A stretch of DNA of 64,000 nucleotides from Paracoccus zhejiangensis (GCF_002847445.1 NZ_CP025430.1:2956001-3020000), one strand, 5' to 3'; counted from the first letter of the stretch, positions 8,696 through 18,960 are shown. Made by a program: numbers and translations. The notes: a model not told the origin generated them from the sequence alone.

Positions 8696-10162
8696 CTATT
8701 GCGGAGATCCGGCCTCGATCGCGTCGATTTCGGCGCGGTGCTGCTGCAGTCGCCGGAAAATCTGCCAGTCCCGTTCGCGCCGGGCCTGTGCCGCCGGATC
8801 GGGGCGGGTGATCTGCGCGGGCAGGGCGAACACCTCGCGCGCGGCGCGGATGCCGCCCAGATGCGGGGCGGCGGCGGCGATGGCGGCGCCCCGCAGCACC
8901 GCATCCTCGGGCTGCCAGTGGATCTCGGCCCCGGTCACATCGGCATAAAGCTGGCGCATCAGCGGCGAGCGGGCCTGACCGCCGGCCATGGCCAGACGGG
9001 AGGGCTGCCCCAGCCCCATATGCTCGATCACCTGCCGCGTCCCCAGCGCGATCCCCACCGCCGCCCGCCAGTAAAGCGCGTCCAGCGCCGCCTCGCTGCG
9101 ATCCAGCGTGGCGCCGTGGATCACGCCCCGCACCAGCGGATCGGCAAAGGGCGTGCGGCTGCCCTTGATATCGGGCAGGACATGCAGGCCCGCGCCCGGC
9201 TCCTGCCGCTCGGGATGCAGGCGGGCGAGAATCTGGCCGTGGCTTTGCGGTTCGGGGTAACACTGGCGGACGCGGTCCAGAAGCGCGCCGGTGGCGGATT
9301 GCCCGCCCTCGCTGACCGCCTCGCCGGGCAGGATCGCATCGGGATAGGGACCCCAGATCGCCGGTTTCTGCGGCACATCCGCCGCCATCACGCAATTCGA
9401 GGTGCCGGCGATCAGCACCGGCATATCCGAGGCTGCCCCCAGCGCCCCGGCGAAGGCATCGATCAGCCCGGCGGCGACCCGGCATCCGGTGGTCAGCCCC
9501 AGCCGGTCCGCCGCATCGGCCTGCAGCGCCCCGATCGGCGCGCCCGGCGCCAGAACCGCCCCGCCCCGTGGCAGGTCCACCAGCCCCAGCCCCGCCATCA
9601 GCCCCTGCTGCCAGCCACCGGCCTCGGCGATATAGGGCCATTTCGCCACCATGGTGCAGAGCGACCTGTTGTCCTGCCCGGTCGCGGCATAGGCCAGCTG
9701 GTCCCCAAGATCGCGCACGGCGGTCAGCCCGGCCCAGGCCTCGGGGCGGTGGCGCGCCAGCCACATCAGCTTGGGCGTCTGCATCTCGGGCGAGACCTGC
9801 CCCCCGGCCCGAGCGGCCAGCGGATGGCCGGTGGCGCTCAACTCCTCGGCCTCGACGGTGGCGCGGTGGTCATGCCAGGCGATCACGTCGGGGGCAAAGC
9901 CCGGCGCATCGACATAGAGCGAACAGGTCGCGTCGAAGGCCAGCGCCGAGATGTCCTCTGCCGACACCCCGGCCATGTTCTGCGCCTCGCGCAGCGCATC
10001 CGCGACGGCCTGCCAAATCTCGGCAAACTCGTATCCGGCGCGCCCGTCCGGGTCGGTTCTGGTGGAAAATCCGTGGCTTGCCCGGGCCAGCAGCCGGCCA
10101 TCCGGCCCAAAGATCGCCGCCCGCGCGCGGGCGCTGCCTACGTCAACGGCGCTGAACAGCAA
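8696..10162 (-). CDS. FGGY-family pentulose kinase, D-ribulokinase-like
   Basis: This 488-residue protein has the FGGY sugar-kinase fold: an N-terminal phosphate-binding loop (FSAVDVGSARARAAIF), the ALAFDATCSL and WHDHRA motifs, and the C-terminal MAGGQARSPLMRQLYADV adenosine-site segment. FDATCS with DHR is characteristic of the FGGY/YDR109C group of D-ribulose kinases rather than xylulokinase. It would phosphorylate the ketopentose made by the polyol dehydrogenases encoded upstream. The frame is open further up to 10318, but that overlaps the HAD gene; TTG at 10162 with GGGGGACGG just before it gives a sensible start. It is the last gene of the polyol block. Confidence 0.82.
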   Translation of the reverse strand: MLFSAVDVGSARARAAIFGPDGRLLARASHGFSTRTDPDGRAGYEFAEIWQAVADALREAQNMAGVSAEDISALAFDATCSLYVDAPGFAPDVIAWHDHRATVEAEELSATGHPLAARAGGQVSPEMQTPKLMWLARHRPEAWAGLTAVRDLGDQLAYAATGQDNRSLCTMVAKWPYIAEAGGWQQGLMAGLGLVDLPRGGAVLAPGAPIGALQADAADRLGLTTGCRVAAGLIDAFAGALGAASDMPVLIAGTSNCVMAADVPQKPAIWGPYPDAILPGEAVSEGGQSATGALLDRVRQCYPEPQSHGQILARLHPERQEPGAGLHVLPDIKGSRTPFADPLVRGVIHGATLDRSEAALDALYWRAAVGIALGTRQVIEHMGLGQPSRLAMAGGQARSPLMRQLYADVTGAEIHWQPEDAVLRGAAIAAAAPHLGGIRAAREVFALPAQITRPDPAAQARRERDWQIFRRLQQHRAEIDAIEAGSPQ

Positions 10163-10172
10163 TTCCGTCCCC

Positions 10173-10832
10173 CTAGCCCATCCGGCTGAGAGTTTCGGGC
10201 AGATCGGCTGCATGTTCAACCAGCGCGTTGGGCTCCAGCGCCGCCAGCTTCTCGGCCAGCCGCGCCGGACGGGCATGGGCGCCGCCCAGAAAGCCCACGA
10301 CGCGCATTCCGGCGGCACGGGCGGCGCGGATGCCGGCCGGACTGTCCTCGATCACCACGCAATCCTCGGGCGCGGCGCCAAGCCGCTCGGCGGCCATCAG
10401 GAACAGGTCGGGCGCCGGCTTGCCGTGCTTGACCATGGTCGCGGAATAGACATGCGGGGCAAAATGATCCCAGAGCCCGGTCAGCCCCAGCGACAGGCGC
10501 AGCCGGTCCGGGTTGCTGGATGAGGCGACGGCACGCGGCCCGCCAAGCCGGCTGAGCGCCTGTTCGATGCCGGGGATGGCCAGCAGGTCCACCCGGAAGC
10601 GGTCGGCCAGCCGGTCGCGCAGCGCCGACAGGTCCTCGGTGATGTCGATGCCGAAACGCTCGCGCAGATAGCTGATCTCGTGGCTGGTCGAGGTGCCGAG
10701 GAACAGGTCATAGGCCTCGCGTTCCGAGATGGGCAGGTCGCGGTTGCGGATCAGCCGCATCAGCTCGCCCATCGACAGCACCTCGCTGTCCACCAGCACG
10801 CCGTCGCAATCGAAGATCAGCGCCCGGCCCAT
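10173..10832 (-). CDS. HAD-superfamily sugar phosphatase (beta-phosphoglucomutase-like)
   Basis: A 219-residue HAD hydrolase of the capped beta-phosphoglucomutase/GPH group. Motif I is FDCDGVLVDSE (residues 7-17) with the aspartate nucleophile, motif II is VASSSNPDRL, motif III contains the lysine in KHGKPAPDLF, and motif IV is VIEDSPAGI. The alpha-helical cap lies between motifs I and II. It starts 7 bp after the mtlK stop and ends 10 bp before the kinase start, so it belongs to the polyol operon. It may dephosphorylate excess sugar phosphates; the exact substrate is unknown. Confidence 0.82.
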   Translation of the reverse strand: MGRALIFDCDGVLVDSEVLSMGELMRLIRNRDLPISEREAYDLFLGTSTSHEISYLRERFGIDITEDLSALRDRLADRFRVDLLAIPGIEQALSRLGGPRAVASSSNPDRLRLSLGLTGLWDHFAPHVYSATMVKHGKPAPDLFLMAAERLGAAPEDCVVIEDSPAGIRAARAAGMRVVGFLGGAHARPARLAEKLAALEPNALVEHAADLPETLSRMG

Positions 10833-10839
10833 CCGCCGC

Positions 10840-12306
10840 TTACCCGCCGAGATAGCGGCGCAGCGTCGCCGCGGTGCCGTCGCGCCACAATGCGTTCAAC
10901 CAGTTGCCGAAAGCCTCGGCAAAGCGCGGATCGCGGCCCGTAGCGCCATAGATGTCGGCCATGCCGAGCCAGACGGACGGGTCATCCTTCGCCGCCTTCG
11001 CGGTCTCGGTCAGCCGGTCCCAGCTGGGATCATTGGGCTCGATCACCGCGCCGCTGTCGGTCGTCCCGGCGCAGTAGCGGCACCACAAGGCCGATTCCAG
11101 CGCCAGCCCCTCGACCGGCAGATCGCGAGCCAGCCGGTCGGCAATGGTCGGGATGATGAACTTCGGCTGCCGGTTCGAGCCATCGAGGCAGAGCCGCCGC
11201 ACGGTATCGCCGATCTTCGGGTTGGCGCAGCGCTCCTTGACCTTGGCGAAATAGGCATTGAGGTCGGTGCCCGGCACCGGCGGCACGGCGGGGATGATCT
11301 CGTCGGTTTCGACCTTCTCGAGGAAGGCTGCCACCAAATCGTTTTGCATCGCCTCGTGGACGAAATGAACATCCATCAGGCCGGCGGGATAGGCGATGAC
11401 CGCATGACCTCCGTTCAGGATGCGGATCTTCATCAATTCCCAAGGGGTCACATCGGCGACGAACTCGACCCCGGCCTCTTCCAGCGGCGGGCGGCCGGCG
11501 GGGAAATTGTCTTCCAGCACCCATTGCATGAAGTCCTCGCAGAAGACCGGGGCGTCGTCGGCGATGCCGAACTCGTCGCGCACCATCGCTCGCTCGCGGT
11601 CGCTGGTGGCCGGGGTGATGCGATCAACCATGCCATTGGGGAAGGCGACATCGCCCTTGATCCAAAGCGCCAGTTCAGGGTCCGAGAGCCGCGCGGTCTC
11701 GACCACCGCCTCGCGGGTAACCGAGCCGTTATGCGGGATGTTGTCGCAGCACATGACGGTGAAAGGCTGATGACCGGCGGCGCGGCGGGCCTTCAGCCCG
11801 GCAACCAGCAGGCCGAACACGGTTTTCGGTGCATCGGGATTGGCGCCATCGGCGGCAATGGCCGGGTGGGTCGGGTCGAAATGGCCGGTATTGGCGTCGA
11901 TGAAATAGCCGCCTTCGGTGATGGTCAGGCTGGCGATGCGGATGGCCGGATCGGCCAGCTGCGCGATCACCTGCGCCGAATTGCCCGGCGCGATATAGTC
12001 GATCATCGGGCCGATGACGCGCGGCTGCGAGGTCTCGGCCGATTGCTCGACCACGGTATAGAGGTTGTCCTGCCCGGCCAGCGTGTCGCGCATCCGCTGG
12101 TCGCCGGGCATGACGCCGGCGCCGATGATGGCGAAATCAAGACCCAGCCCGGCATTCATCAGCCGGTCCAGATAGACGGCCTGATGGGCGCGGTGGAAAT
12201 TGCCGACGCCGAAATGCAGCATCCCGCCGCTCAGGCTCTGGCGGTCATAGGCCGGAACCGCGCAGTCGAGTTGGGAAAGGGTCGCGTCAGAAAGGTTTTG
12301 CGCCAT
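10840..12306 (-). CDS. mtlK: Mannitol 2-dehydrogenase (polyol dehydrogenase, long-chain)
   Basis: MtlK oxidises D-mannitol to D-fructose with NAD and in Rhodobacter also accepts D-arabitol and sorbitol. The 488-residue length fits the long-chain mannitol dehydrogenase family. Visible marks are LHFGVGNFHRAHQAVYLD near the N-terminus, TITEGGYFID, the VMCCDNIPHNG segment, and the catalytic lysine region WELMKIRILNGGHAVIAY. It is the gene after smoS, exactly as in the R. sphaeroides polyol operon, with a 57-bp gap that contains no obvious signal. Confidence 0.93.
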   Translation of the reverse strand: MAQNLSDATLSQLDCAVPAYDRQSLSGGMLHFGVGNFHRAHQAVYLDRLMNAGLGLDFAIIGAGVMPGDQRMRDTLAGQDNLYTVVEQSAETSQPRVIGPMIDYIAPGNSAQVIAQLADPAIRIASLTITEGGYFIDANTGHFDPTHPAIAADGANPDAPKTVFGLLVAGLKARRAAGHQPFTVMCCDNIPHNGSVTREAVVETARLSDPELALWIKGDVAFPNGMVDRITPATSDRERAMVRDEFGIADDAPVFCEDFMQWVLEDNFPAGRPPLEEAGVEFVADVTPWELMKIRILNGGHAVIAYPAGLMDVHFVHEAMQNDLVAAFLEKVETDEIIPAVPPVPGTDLNAYFAKVKERCANPKIGDTVRRLCLDGSNRQPKFIIPTIADRLARDLPVEGLALESALWCRYCAGTTDSGAVIEPNDPSWDRLTETAKAAKDDPSVWLGMADIYGATGRDPRFAEAFGNWLNALWRDGTAATLRRYLGG

Positions 12307-12363
12307 CAGGTCACCTGTGGTCTGGGATGGAGGGGAAGCAGGATGCCGATGCCCGTCAGGGCC

Positions 12364-13133
12364 TCAGCTCATCCACTGCCCGCCATCGACGTTGTAGCAT
12401 TGCGAGACGATGTAATTGGCCTCGTCCGAGGCGAGGAAAACGGCCATGCCGGTCAAATCGTCGGGGGTGGCAAAGCGGCCTGCGGGTACGCCGGCGGCAA
12501 CTTCGGCCTTCTTCTGGCCGGGCTTCTTCCCTTCCAGCTTGGCGAACATCGAGTCCACATGGACCCAGTGATCGCCATCGACGACGCCCGGGGCGATGGC
12601 ATTGACGTTGATGCCATGCTTGATGAGGTTCAGCCCCGCCGACTGGGTCATGCTGATGACCGCCGCCTTGGTCGAGCAATAGACCAGCACCAGCGGCTCA
12701 CCCCGCCGCCCGGCCTGGCTCGCCATGTTGATGATCTTGCCGCCATGGCCCTGCGCGATCATCTGCCGTGCCGCCGCCTGCATGGTGAACAAGGTTCCCG
12801 CGACGTTGACGGCATAGAGCTTGTCATAGCTCGCCCGGGTGATGTCCACCGTCTCGGCCGCATCGAACAGCGCGGCATTGTTGATGAGGATATCGAGCTT
12901 GCCGGTCTTCTCGACCACTGCCGCAATGGCCGCGTCGATGCTGTCCTGCTGGCTCACGTCCAGCCGGACGGCATAGGCACCATCGCCGATCTCAGCCGCC
13001 GCCGCTTCCGCGGCTTCGAGGTTGATATCGGCGATGGCGACCTGCGCCCCCTCACGCAGGTAGGCTGCGGCAAAGCCAAGGCCGATGCCGCGGGCCGCGC
13101 CGGTGATCAGCGCGGATTTTCCATCCAAGCGTT

Positions 13134-13137
<4 letters not shown>
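12364..13137 (-). CDS. smoS: Sorbitol dehydrogenase, short-chain type
   Basis: This enzyme converts D-sorbitol to D-fructose (and galactitol to tagatose) with NAD. The 257-residue SDR has the cofactor site TGAARGIG (residues 12-19), NNAA near 86-89, and the catalytic S140, Y153 and K157. The chain ends with NVDGGQWMS. Its place directly after the ABC ATPase gene (4-bp overlap) and before mtlK matches SmoS of Rhodobacter. The sequence also carries the family-specific [20 protein letters not shown] loop over the active site. Confidence 0.93.
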
Positions 13138-14132
<995 letters not shown>

Positions 14133-14144
14133 CGTAAGGTCTCC

Positions 14145-14969
14145 TTATTTCACCGCGCCGAAGGTCAGGCCGCGGACAAGTTGTTTCTGGCTGAACCAGC
14201 CCATGATCAGGATCGGCGCGATGGCCAGCGTCGAGGCCGCCGAGAGCTTGGCCCAGAACAGGCCCTGCGGGCTGGAGAAGGAGGCGATGAAGGCCGAGAG
14301 CGGCGCGGCATTCGTCGTGGTCAGCTGGATGGTCCAGAAAGCCTCGTTCCAGGCCAGGATGATGTTCAGAAGCAGCGTCGAGGCAATGCCCGGCACCGCC
14401 ATCGGCGCCAGCACATGCATGATCTCCTGCCCCAGCGTCGCCCCATCCATCCGCGCGGCCTCGAGGATCTCGCCCGGGATCTCGCGGAAATAGGTGTAGA
14501 GCATCCAGACCACGATCGGCAGGTTCATCAGCATCAGCACGATGACCAGCCCGGTGCGGGTGTCGAGCAGGCCGGTCCGAAGGAAGATCAGGTAGATCGG
14601 CACCAGCACGGCCACGGCGGGCATCATCTTGGTCGACAGCATCCACATCAGGATGTCTTTCGTCCGCTTGGTGGGCGAGAAGGCCATGGCCCAGGCCGCC
14701 GGGATGGCGACCAGCAGCGCCAGCACGGTCGAGCCCACGGCGATGATCACCGAGTTCATGAACGGCCGGAAGTAGTTATACTGCGACTGCACCTCGCGAT
14801 AGCTCTCCAGCGTGAAGCTGGGGATCAGGTCGAAGCCGGCAATCGCCTCCTGCTCGGACTTGAAGCTGGTGATGATGGCATAGAGGATCGGGAAGAAGAT
14901 CAGCAGGGCCACGAACCATGCGGCGATGGTCCAGCCGATCCGGGTGTTGCGGGAAACTGCGCGTGCCAT
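14145..14969 (-). CDS. smoG: Polyol ABC transporter permease (MalG-type)
   Basis: An inner-membrane permease of 274 residues with about six hydrophobic segments; the first follows a short basic N-terminus (RNTRIGWTIAAWF). The cytoplasmic coupling loop is EAARMDGATLGQEIMHVLAPMAVPG, the EAA motif that docks on SmoK. It ends in FSQKQLVRGLTFGAVK, the usual MalG-like tail. It lies 10 bp downstream of smoF and 12 bp upstream of smoK, within one transcription unit. Confidence 0.94.
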   Translation of the reverse strand: MARAVSRNTRIGWTIAAWFVALLIFFPILYAIITSFKSEQEAIAGFDLIPSFTLESYREVQSQYNYFRPFMNSVIIAVGSTVLALLVAIPAAWAMAFSPTKRTKDILMWMLSTKMMPAVAVLVPIYLIFLRTGLLDTRTGLVIVLMLMNLPIVVWMLYTYFREIPGEILEAARMDGATLGQEIMHVLAPMAVPGIASTLLLNIILAWNEAFWTIQLTTTNAAPLSAFIASFSSPQGLFWAKLSAASTLAIAPILIMGWFSQKQLVRGLTFGAVK

Positions 14970-14979
14970 GTCTCTCTCC

Positions 14980-15849
14980 TCAGTCCAGGTTCTTGCCGAC
15001 GGCGCGCATCAGGAAGATGGCGCAGACATTGGCCAGCACGACCGCGATGATGCCCCCGGCCGCAGCCCCGCCGATGTCGAAGTTCAGACGTGCGGCGCGA
15101 TAGATCAGGTAGGTCAGGTTGGTCGAGGCATTGCCCGGCCCGCCATTGGTGGTCACCAGGATCTCGGCATAGACGCCCAGAAGGAAGATCGTCTGGATCA
15201 GGATCACCACGGTGATCGCACGGGCCATGTGCGGCAGGGTCAGATAGATGAAGCGCTGCAGCGCCGGGGCGCCGTCCATTTCCGCGGCCTCCATCTGCTC
15301 GCCATCCAGCGATTGCAGCGAAGTAAGCAGGATCAGCGTGGCGAAGGGCAGCCATTGCCAGGCCACGATCAGGATGATCGAGAACAGCGGATATTGCGCG
15401 AACCAGTCGACGGGCTGGGCGCCGAAGAACTTGGCGATATCGGCAAACACCCCGTAACTTGGGTGCATGATCATGTTCTTCCAGATCAGCGCCGCCACCG
15501 GCGGCATGACGAAGAAGGGCGAGATCACCAGGATCCGCACGATCCCCTGTCCGAAGATCGGCTTGTCGATCAGCATGGCGATCAGGATGCCGCCGACCAC
15601 GGTGATGGCCAGAACGCCCACCACCAGCACCAGCGTGTTCCAGATCGACTCCCAGAAGGCCGGATCGGTGTAGAAATACTGGTAATTGAAGAAGCCGGCC
15701 CAGCTGGTATTCGCGGGGTTCAGCAGGTTGTAGTTCAGGAATGAATAGTAAAGCGTCATCGCCAGCGGCACGATCATCCAGATCAGAAGCAGGACAATCG
15801 CAGGTGCGCGCATGAGGCGGGCGAGGCTCTGGGTCTGGCGCGTGGCCAT
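14980..15849 (-). CDS. smoF: Polyol ABC transporter permease (MalF-type)
   Basis: A 289-residue inner-membrane permease, partner of SmoG. It begins with a short cytoplasmic tail (MATRQTQSLARLMRAPA) and then about six membrane segments. The EAA loop reads EAAEMDGAPALQRFIYLTLPHMARA. The gene is separated from the binding-protein gene smoE by about 100 bp that hold a strong hairpin (15905-15933), the common arrangement that lets the binding protein be made in excess. Confidence 0.94.
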   Translation of the reverse strand: MATRQTQSLARLMRAPAIVLLLIWMIVPLAMTLYYSFLNYNLLNPANTSWAGFFNYQYFYTDPAFWESIWNTLVLVVGVLAITVVGGILIAMLIDKPIFGQGIVRILVISPFFVMPPVAALIWKNMIMHPSYGVFADIAKFFGAQPVDWFAQYPLFSIILIVAWQWLPFATLILLTSLQSLDGEQMEAAEMDGAPALQRFIYLTLPHMARAITVVILIQTIFLLGVYAEILVTTNGGPGNASTNLTYLIYRAARLNFDIGGAAAGGIIAVVLANVCAIFLMRAVGKNLD

Positions 15850-15904
15850 GGCGTGACTCCTCCGGCAAGCGCGAGGCGGGGGCCTTGCGCAGTCTCACGG
15901 GCTT

Positions 15905-15933
15905 GGCGCCGACCGGAGAAACCGGACGGCGCC
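15905..15933 (-). terminator. smoE-smoF intercistronic stem-loop
   Basis: GGCGCCG-A-CCGG (15905-15916) pairs with CCGG-A-CGGCGCC (15922-15933) around a 5-nt loop, 15 bp after the smoE stop. There is no T-run. Stems like this behind binding-protein genes protect the upstream mRNA and reduce read-through, so more binding protein than permease is made. Confidence 0.7.
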
Positions 15934-15947
15934 TTATGCTTGGGTGT

Positions 15948-17264
15948 TTACTTGATGTAACCGGCGCGGGTCATTTCGCGCGTGGTATTGGCTTGCGCCC
16001 CGGCCAGCGCGTCGGCGGCCGACATCTGCCCGGCCAAGGCGGCCGAGAATTGCTGGCCCACCGCCGTGCCGATGCCCTGGAATTCCGGGATGGCGACGAA
16101 CTGGCCGCCGCTATAGGGAATGTCCTGCACCGAGGATTTGGTGGTGTTGGCGGCGTTCATCGAGGTCAGGGTCATGGCCGCGAAGGGGGCAGCCGCCTGA
16201 TACTCGGCATTCTCGTAAAGCGAGGTGCGCGTGCCCGGAGGGGCCGAGCGCCAGCCATCGGTCGCGGCGACCTGGGCGGTGTAGTCCTTGCTGGTTGCCC
16301 AGGCGACGAACTTCTTGGCCGCGTCAGGCGCGTCCGAGGAGGCCGGGATCGCCAGGCTCCAGGCCCAGAGCCAGTTGCCGTGGTTGTCGACGCCTTCCTT
16401 GTTCGGGAACTGCGCGAAACCCACCTTGTCGGCGACGGTCGAATTGGCCGGGTCGGTGACGAAGCTGGCGGCGACGGTGGCGTCGATCCAGATGCCGCAC
16501 TTGCCCTGCTGGAACAGCGACAGGTTCTCGTTGAAGCCGTTCGACGAGGCGCCCGGAGGGCCGTAATTGGTCATCAGCGCCAGGTAGTCGTTCAGCGCCT
16601 CGCTCCATTCCGCGCTTTCGAACTGGGGTTTCCAGTCCATGTCGAACCAGCGCCCGCCATAGCTGTTGGCCATGGCCGTCAGGAAGGCCATGTTCTCGCC
16701 CCAGCCCGGCTTGCCGCGCAGGCAGATGCCATAGACTTCGCCATCCTTGTTGGTCATCTTCTCGGCGGCGGTCTTGATGTCGGCCCAGGTCGGGCTGTCC
16801 GGAATGGTCACGCCGGCGGCCTCGGCCAGGTCGGTGCGATACATCACCATGGCAGATTCGCCATAGAAGGGCACCGCGTACAGCGTGTCATCGACCGACA
16901 GCGCGGCGCTGATCGAGGGCAGGATGTCGGCGGCGTCATATTCGGCCGGCAGGTCGTTCAGCGGCACCAGCCAGTCCTGCTTGGCCCAGATCGGAACCTC
17001 GTAGGTGCCGATGGTCAGCACGTCATACTGCCCGCCCTTGGTGGCGATGTCGGTGGTGACGCGCTCGCGCAGGATGTTCTCTTCCAGCGTGACCCATTCC
17101 AGCGTGATGTCCGGGTTCGCCTCGGTAAAGGGCGCGGTCATCTTCTGCATGCGGATCATGTCGCCATTGTTCACCGTGGCGATGGTCAGGGTCTCGGCCT
17201 GTGCCGCAATCCCCATAACCGTCAATGCGCTGGCCCCCAGAAGGGCGCGCTTCAGATAGCTCAT
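15948..17264 (-). CDS. smoE: Polyol ABC transporter substrate-binding protein
   Basis: The periplasmic receptor that delivers sorbitol/mannitol to SmoFG. The 438-residue protein opens with a Sec signal peptide (MSYLKRALLGASALTVMGIAAQA, cleaved after AQA). The mature chain is a two-lobe family-1 type binding protein: TLTIATVNNGDMIRMQKM starts lobe 1, and the tryptophan-rich GGRWFDMDW and WLWAWSLAIPASS stretches lie at the cleft. GGAGG precedes the ATG. A 9-bp inverted repeat lies 16-42 bp upstream of the start, a likely SmoC operator. Confidence 0.94.
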   Translation of the reverse strand: MSYLKRALLGASALTVMGIAAQAETLTIATVNNGDMIRMQKMTAPFTEANPDITLEWVTLEENILRERVTTDIATKGGQYDVLTIGTYEVPIWAKQDWLVPLNDLPAEYDAADILPSISAALSVDDTLYAVPFYGESAMVMYRTDLAEAAGVTIPDSPTWADIKTAAEKMTNKDGEVYGICLRGKPGWGENMAFLTAMANSYGGRWFDMDWKPQFESAEWSEALNDYLALMTNYGPPGASSNGFNENLSLFQQGKCGIWIDATVAASFVTDPANSTVADKVGFAQFPNKEGVDNHGNWLWAWSLAIPASSDAPDAAKKFVAWATSKDYTAQVAATDGWRSAPPGTRTSLYENAEYQAAAPFAAMTLTSMNAANTTKSSVQDIPYSGGQFVAIPEFQGIGTAVGQQFSAALAGQMSAADALAGAQANTTREMTRAGYIK

Positions 17265-17279
17265 AGTCTTCCTCCCTTG

Positions 17280-17306
17280 GCATTTGCCATTCCCATGGGC
17301 AAATGC
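17280..17306. promoter_or_regulatory. Inverted repeat upstream of smoE, candidate SmoC operator
   Basis: GCATTTGCC (17280-17288) and GGCAAATGC (17298-17306) are perfect 9-bp arms with a 9-bp spacer. On the minus strand a TTGACA element (17332-17327) lies just upstream, so the repeat overlaps or immediately follows the predicted promoter region. SmoC is encoded next door and is a sugar-binding regulator; that it binds here is inference. Confidence 0.6.
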
Positions 17307-17369
17307 TCATCGATCGGCATGTTTTTGTCAACTGAAATTCTTGACCGAACGTCAATCAGCGAGGCGGGA

Positions 17370-18302
17370 TTATGATTTCAAAAGAAATTCTGCGGTCTCG
17401 GTATCGGTGATCAGGCCGTTCACCAGCCCGCCGCGCAGCGCACCACGGATCGCCTGATGCTTCGCAGCCCCCATTGCAGCGGCGATGACCAGGGTTGATT
17501 CCCGAGACGGGATCGGCGGCGAGGCGACGCGCTGCATCAGCTCGCTGTCGATCAGCCGGCCCTCAGCATCATAAGCCCAGCCCACGATCTCGCCCACCGC
17601 ACCGGCGCTGCGCAGGGTCTCGATTTCCGCACTGGTCAGGAAGCCGTCCAGCACCAGCGGGGCATCGGGACCGATGGTGCCGATGCCGACAAAGGCCACG
17701 GACGCGGCCTGGGTCATCTCGATCACCCGGGCGATGCCTGCCTGCCCGTTTAGCGCCTCGCGCTCGGCGGCGCTGCTGGCGATGACCGGAACCACCAGTG
17801 GATAGCTGCGCGCCGTCACCCGCTCGGACAGCGAGAAAAGCACGTTGTAATAGGCGGTCGAGCCGTCGGTGGCGATATTGCCGGTCAGCGAGACGATCCG
17901 GTGCTGGGCGCAATCGACCCGCGACATCTGCTCGACCCCCGATCGCAGGGTGCGACCGGTGCCGAAGGCGGCGATCAGCGGATCGGACCGGCGCAGCCAG
18001 GTCTCGATGCAATCGGCCACGGCAATGGCCATGCCGGCGCCGCGCGCATCCGCCGGCACCACCTCGCAGAATTGCAGCCCCGCCTGCCGCCGCAACCGCG
18101 CGGCCAGATCGAGGCAATCGGCAAAGGGGTGGTCGATGCGCACCTTGACCAGCCCGGCCGCCTGCGCCTGCGCCACCATGCGCTGCACGCTCTGGCGCGA
18201 AATGCCCATCTGCGCGGCGATCTCGTCCTGGGTCTGGCCGGCGACAAAGGACAGCCAGGCGGCGCGGGCCATCTGTTCCTGCTTGCGGTCCTCGACACTC
18301 AT
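17370..18302 (-). CDS. smoC: SorC-family sugar-responsive transcriptional regulator of the polyol operon
   Basis: A 310-residue regulator with an N-terminal helix-turn-helix (TQDEIAAQMGISRQSVQRMVAQA, residues about 24-46) and a long C-terminal sugar-isomerase-like binding domain of the SorC/DeoR type (ADCIETWLRRSDPLIAAFGTGRT, FVGIGTIG, GEIVGWAYDAEGR). It is first in the polyol cluster and lies upstream of smoE on the same strand with a 105-bp promoter-like gap, as in R. sphaeroides. It most likely senses a polyol or its phosphorylated product and controls smoEFGKS-mtlK. Confidence 0.9.
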   Translation of the reverse strand: MSVEDRKQEQMARAAWLSFVAGQTQDEIAAQMGISRQSVQRMVAQAQAAGLVKVRIDHPFADCLDLAARLRRQAGLQFCEVVPADARGAGMAIAVADCIETWLRRSDPLIAAFGTGRTLRSGVEQMSRVDCAQHRIVSLTGNIATDGSTAYYNVLFSLSERVTARSYPLVVPVIASSAAEREALNGQAGIARVIEMTQAASVAFVGIGTIGPDAPLVLDGFLTSAEIETLRSAGAVGEIVGWAYDAEGRLIDSELMQRVASPPIPSRESTLVIAAAMGAAKHQAIRGALRGGLVNGLITDTETAEFLLKS

Positions 18303-18522
18303 TCCCTGCGGCCCCTCGTGACGTCTGATGCGGGATTAACAGAGATTGGTCTGCGCGCCTATGCGCTTTGTCCGGGTGCGTCGAAAGGGCCGGGGCCGCT
18401 GATCATCCGCCAAAGGAAAAGCCCATGTCTTGAAACCGTGCTGGTCCGCAATGCGCGTCAAAACCACGCGTTGAACAGCGGGAAGCCTTGCGAGTATCTG
18501 ATCGGAACAAAAAGAGAACTTC

Positions 18523-18882
18523 ATGACCCGTCTCATCGAAATATTGCTCTATCGGCTCAAGCCGGGAACCGGGGGAGTGTTCTTTGATATCATGCAGAAT
18601 ATCAGCGTCCCGCTGCATGTGCAGAACGGAATCGATGTGATCTGGCACGGACAATCCCTGCATGATCCCGATGCCTATGGTTTGATCCGTGGCTTTGCAG
18701 ACATGACGACACTGGATGCTGTGCAGTCTGCATTTTACGCCAGCACAGCATGGAGGTCCGGACCGCGCGAGGCCATCATTGCCCGGATCGAGACGGCAAC
18801 GAAAATCATCATTCCCATGAACGCTGATGCGGTGAAGGGGTTGCGGGAACAAGGATACCACGCCTTCCCGACCGAAAGGTAA
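18523..18882 (+). CDS. NIPSNAP-like small protein
   Basis: A 119-residue soluble protein resembling the NIPSNAP ferredoxin-like fold: an N-terminal strand (TRLIEILLYRLKPG), a central GIDVIWHGQSLHDPDAYGLIRGF segment typical of dimeric alpha-beta barrels, and an SAFYASTAWRSGPREAI stretch. GAGAA lies just before the ATG. It is divergent from smoC (220-bp gap) and convergent with katG. No catalytic residues can be named and the function is unknown. Confidence 0.65.
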   Translation: MTRLIEILLYRLKPGTGGVFFDIMQNISVPLHVQNGIDVIWHGQSLHDPDAYGLIRGFADMTTLDAVQSAFYASTAWRSGPREAIIARIETATKIIIPMNADAVKGLREQGYHAFPTER

Positions 18883-18923
18883 GGACCCTAGGCGGCACAA
18901 CACGGGTTAGCGACATAGCCATG

Positions 18924-18960
18924 AAAAACCCCGCGCCATCCGGTCAGGACGGCGCGGGGT
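18924..18960 (-). terminator. Rho-independent terminator of katG
   Basis: ACCCCGCGCC (18928-18937) and GGCGCGGGGT (18951-18960) form a perfect 10-bp stem. On the minus strand it is followed directly by TTTT (18927-18924). It lies 18 bp after the katG stop. Confidence 0.9.
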
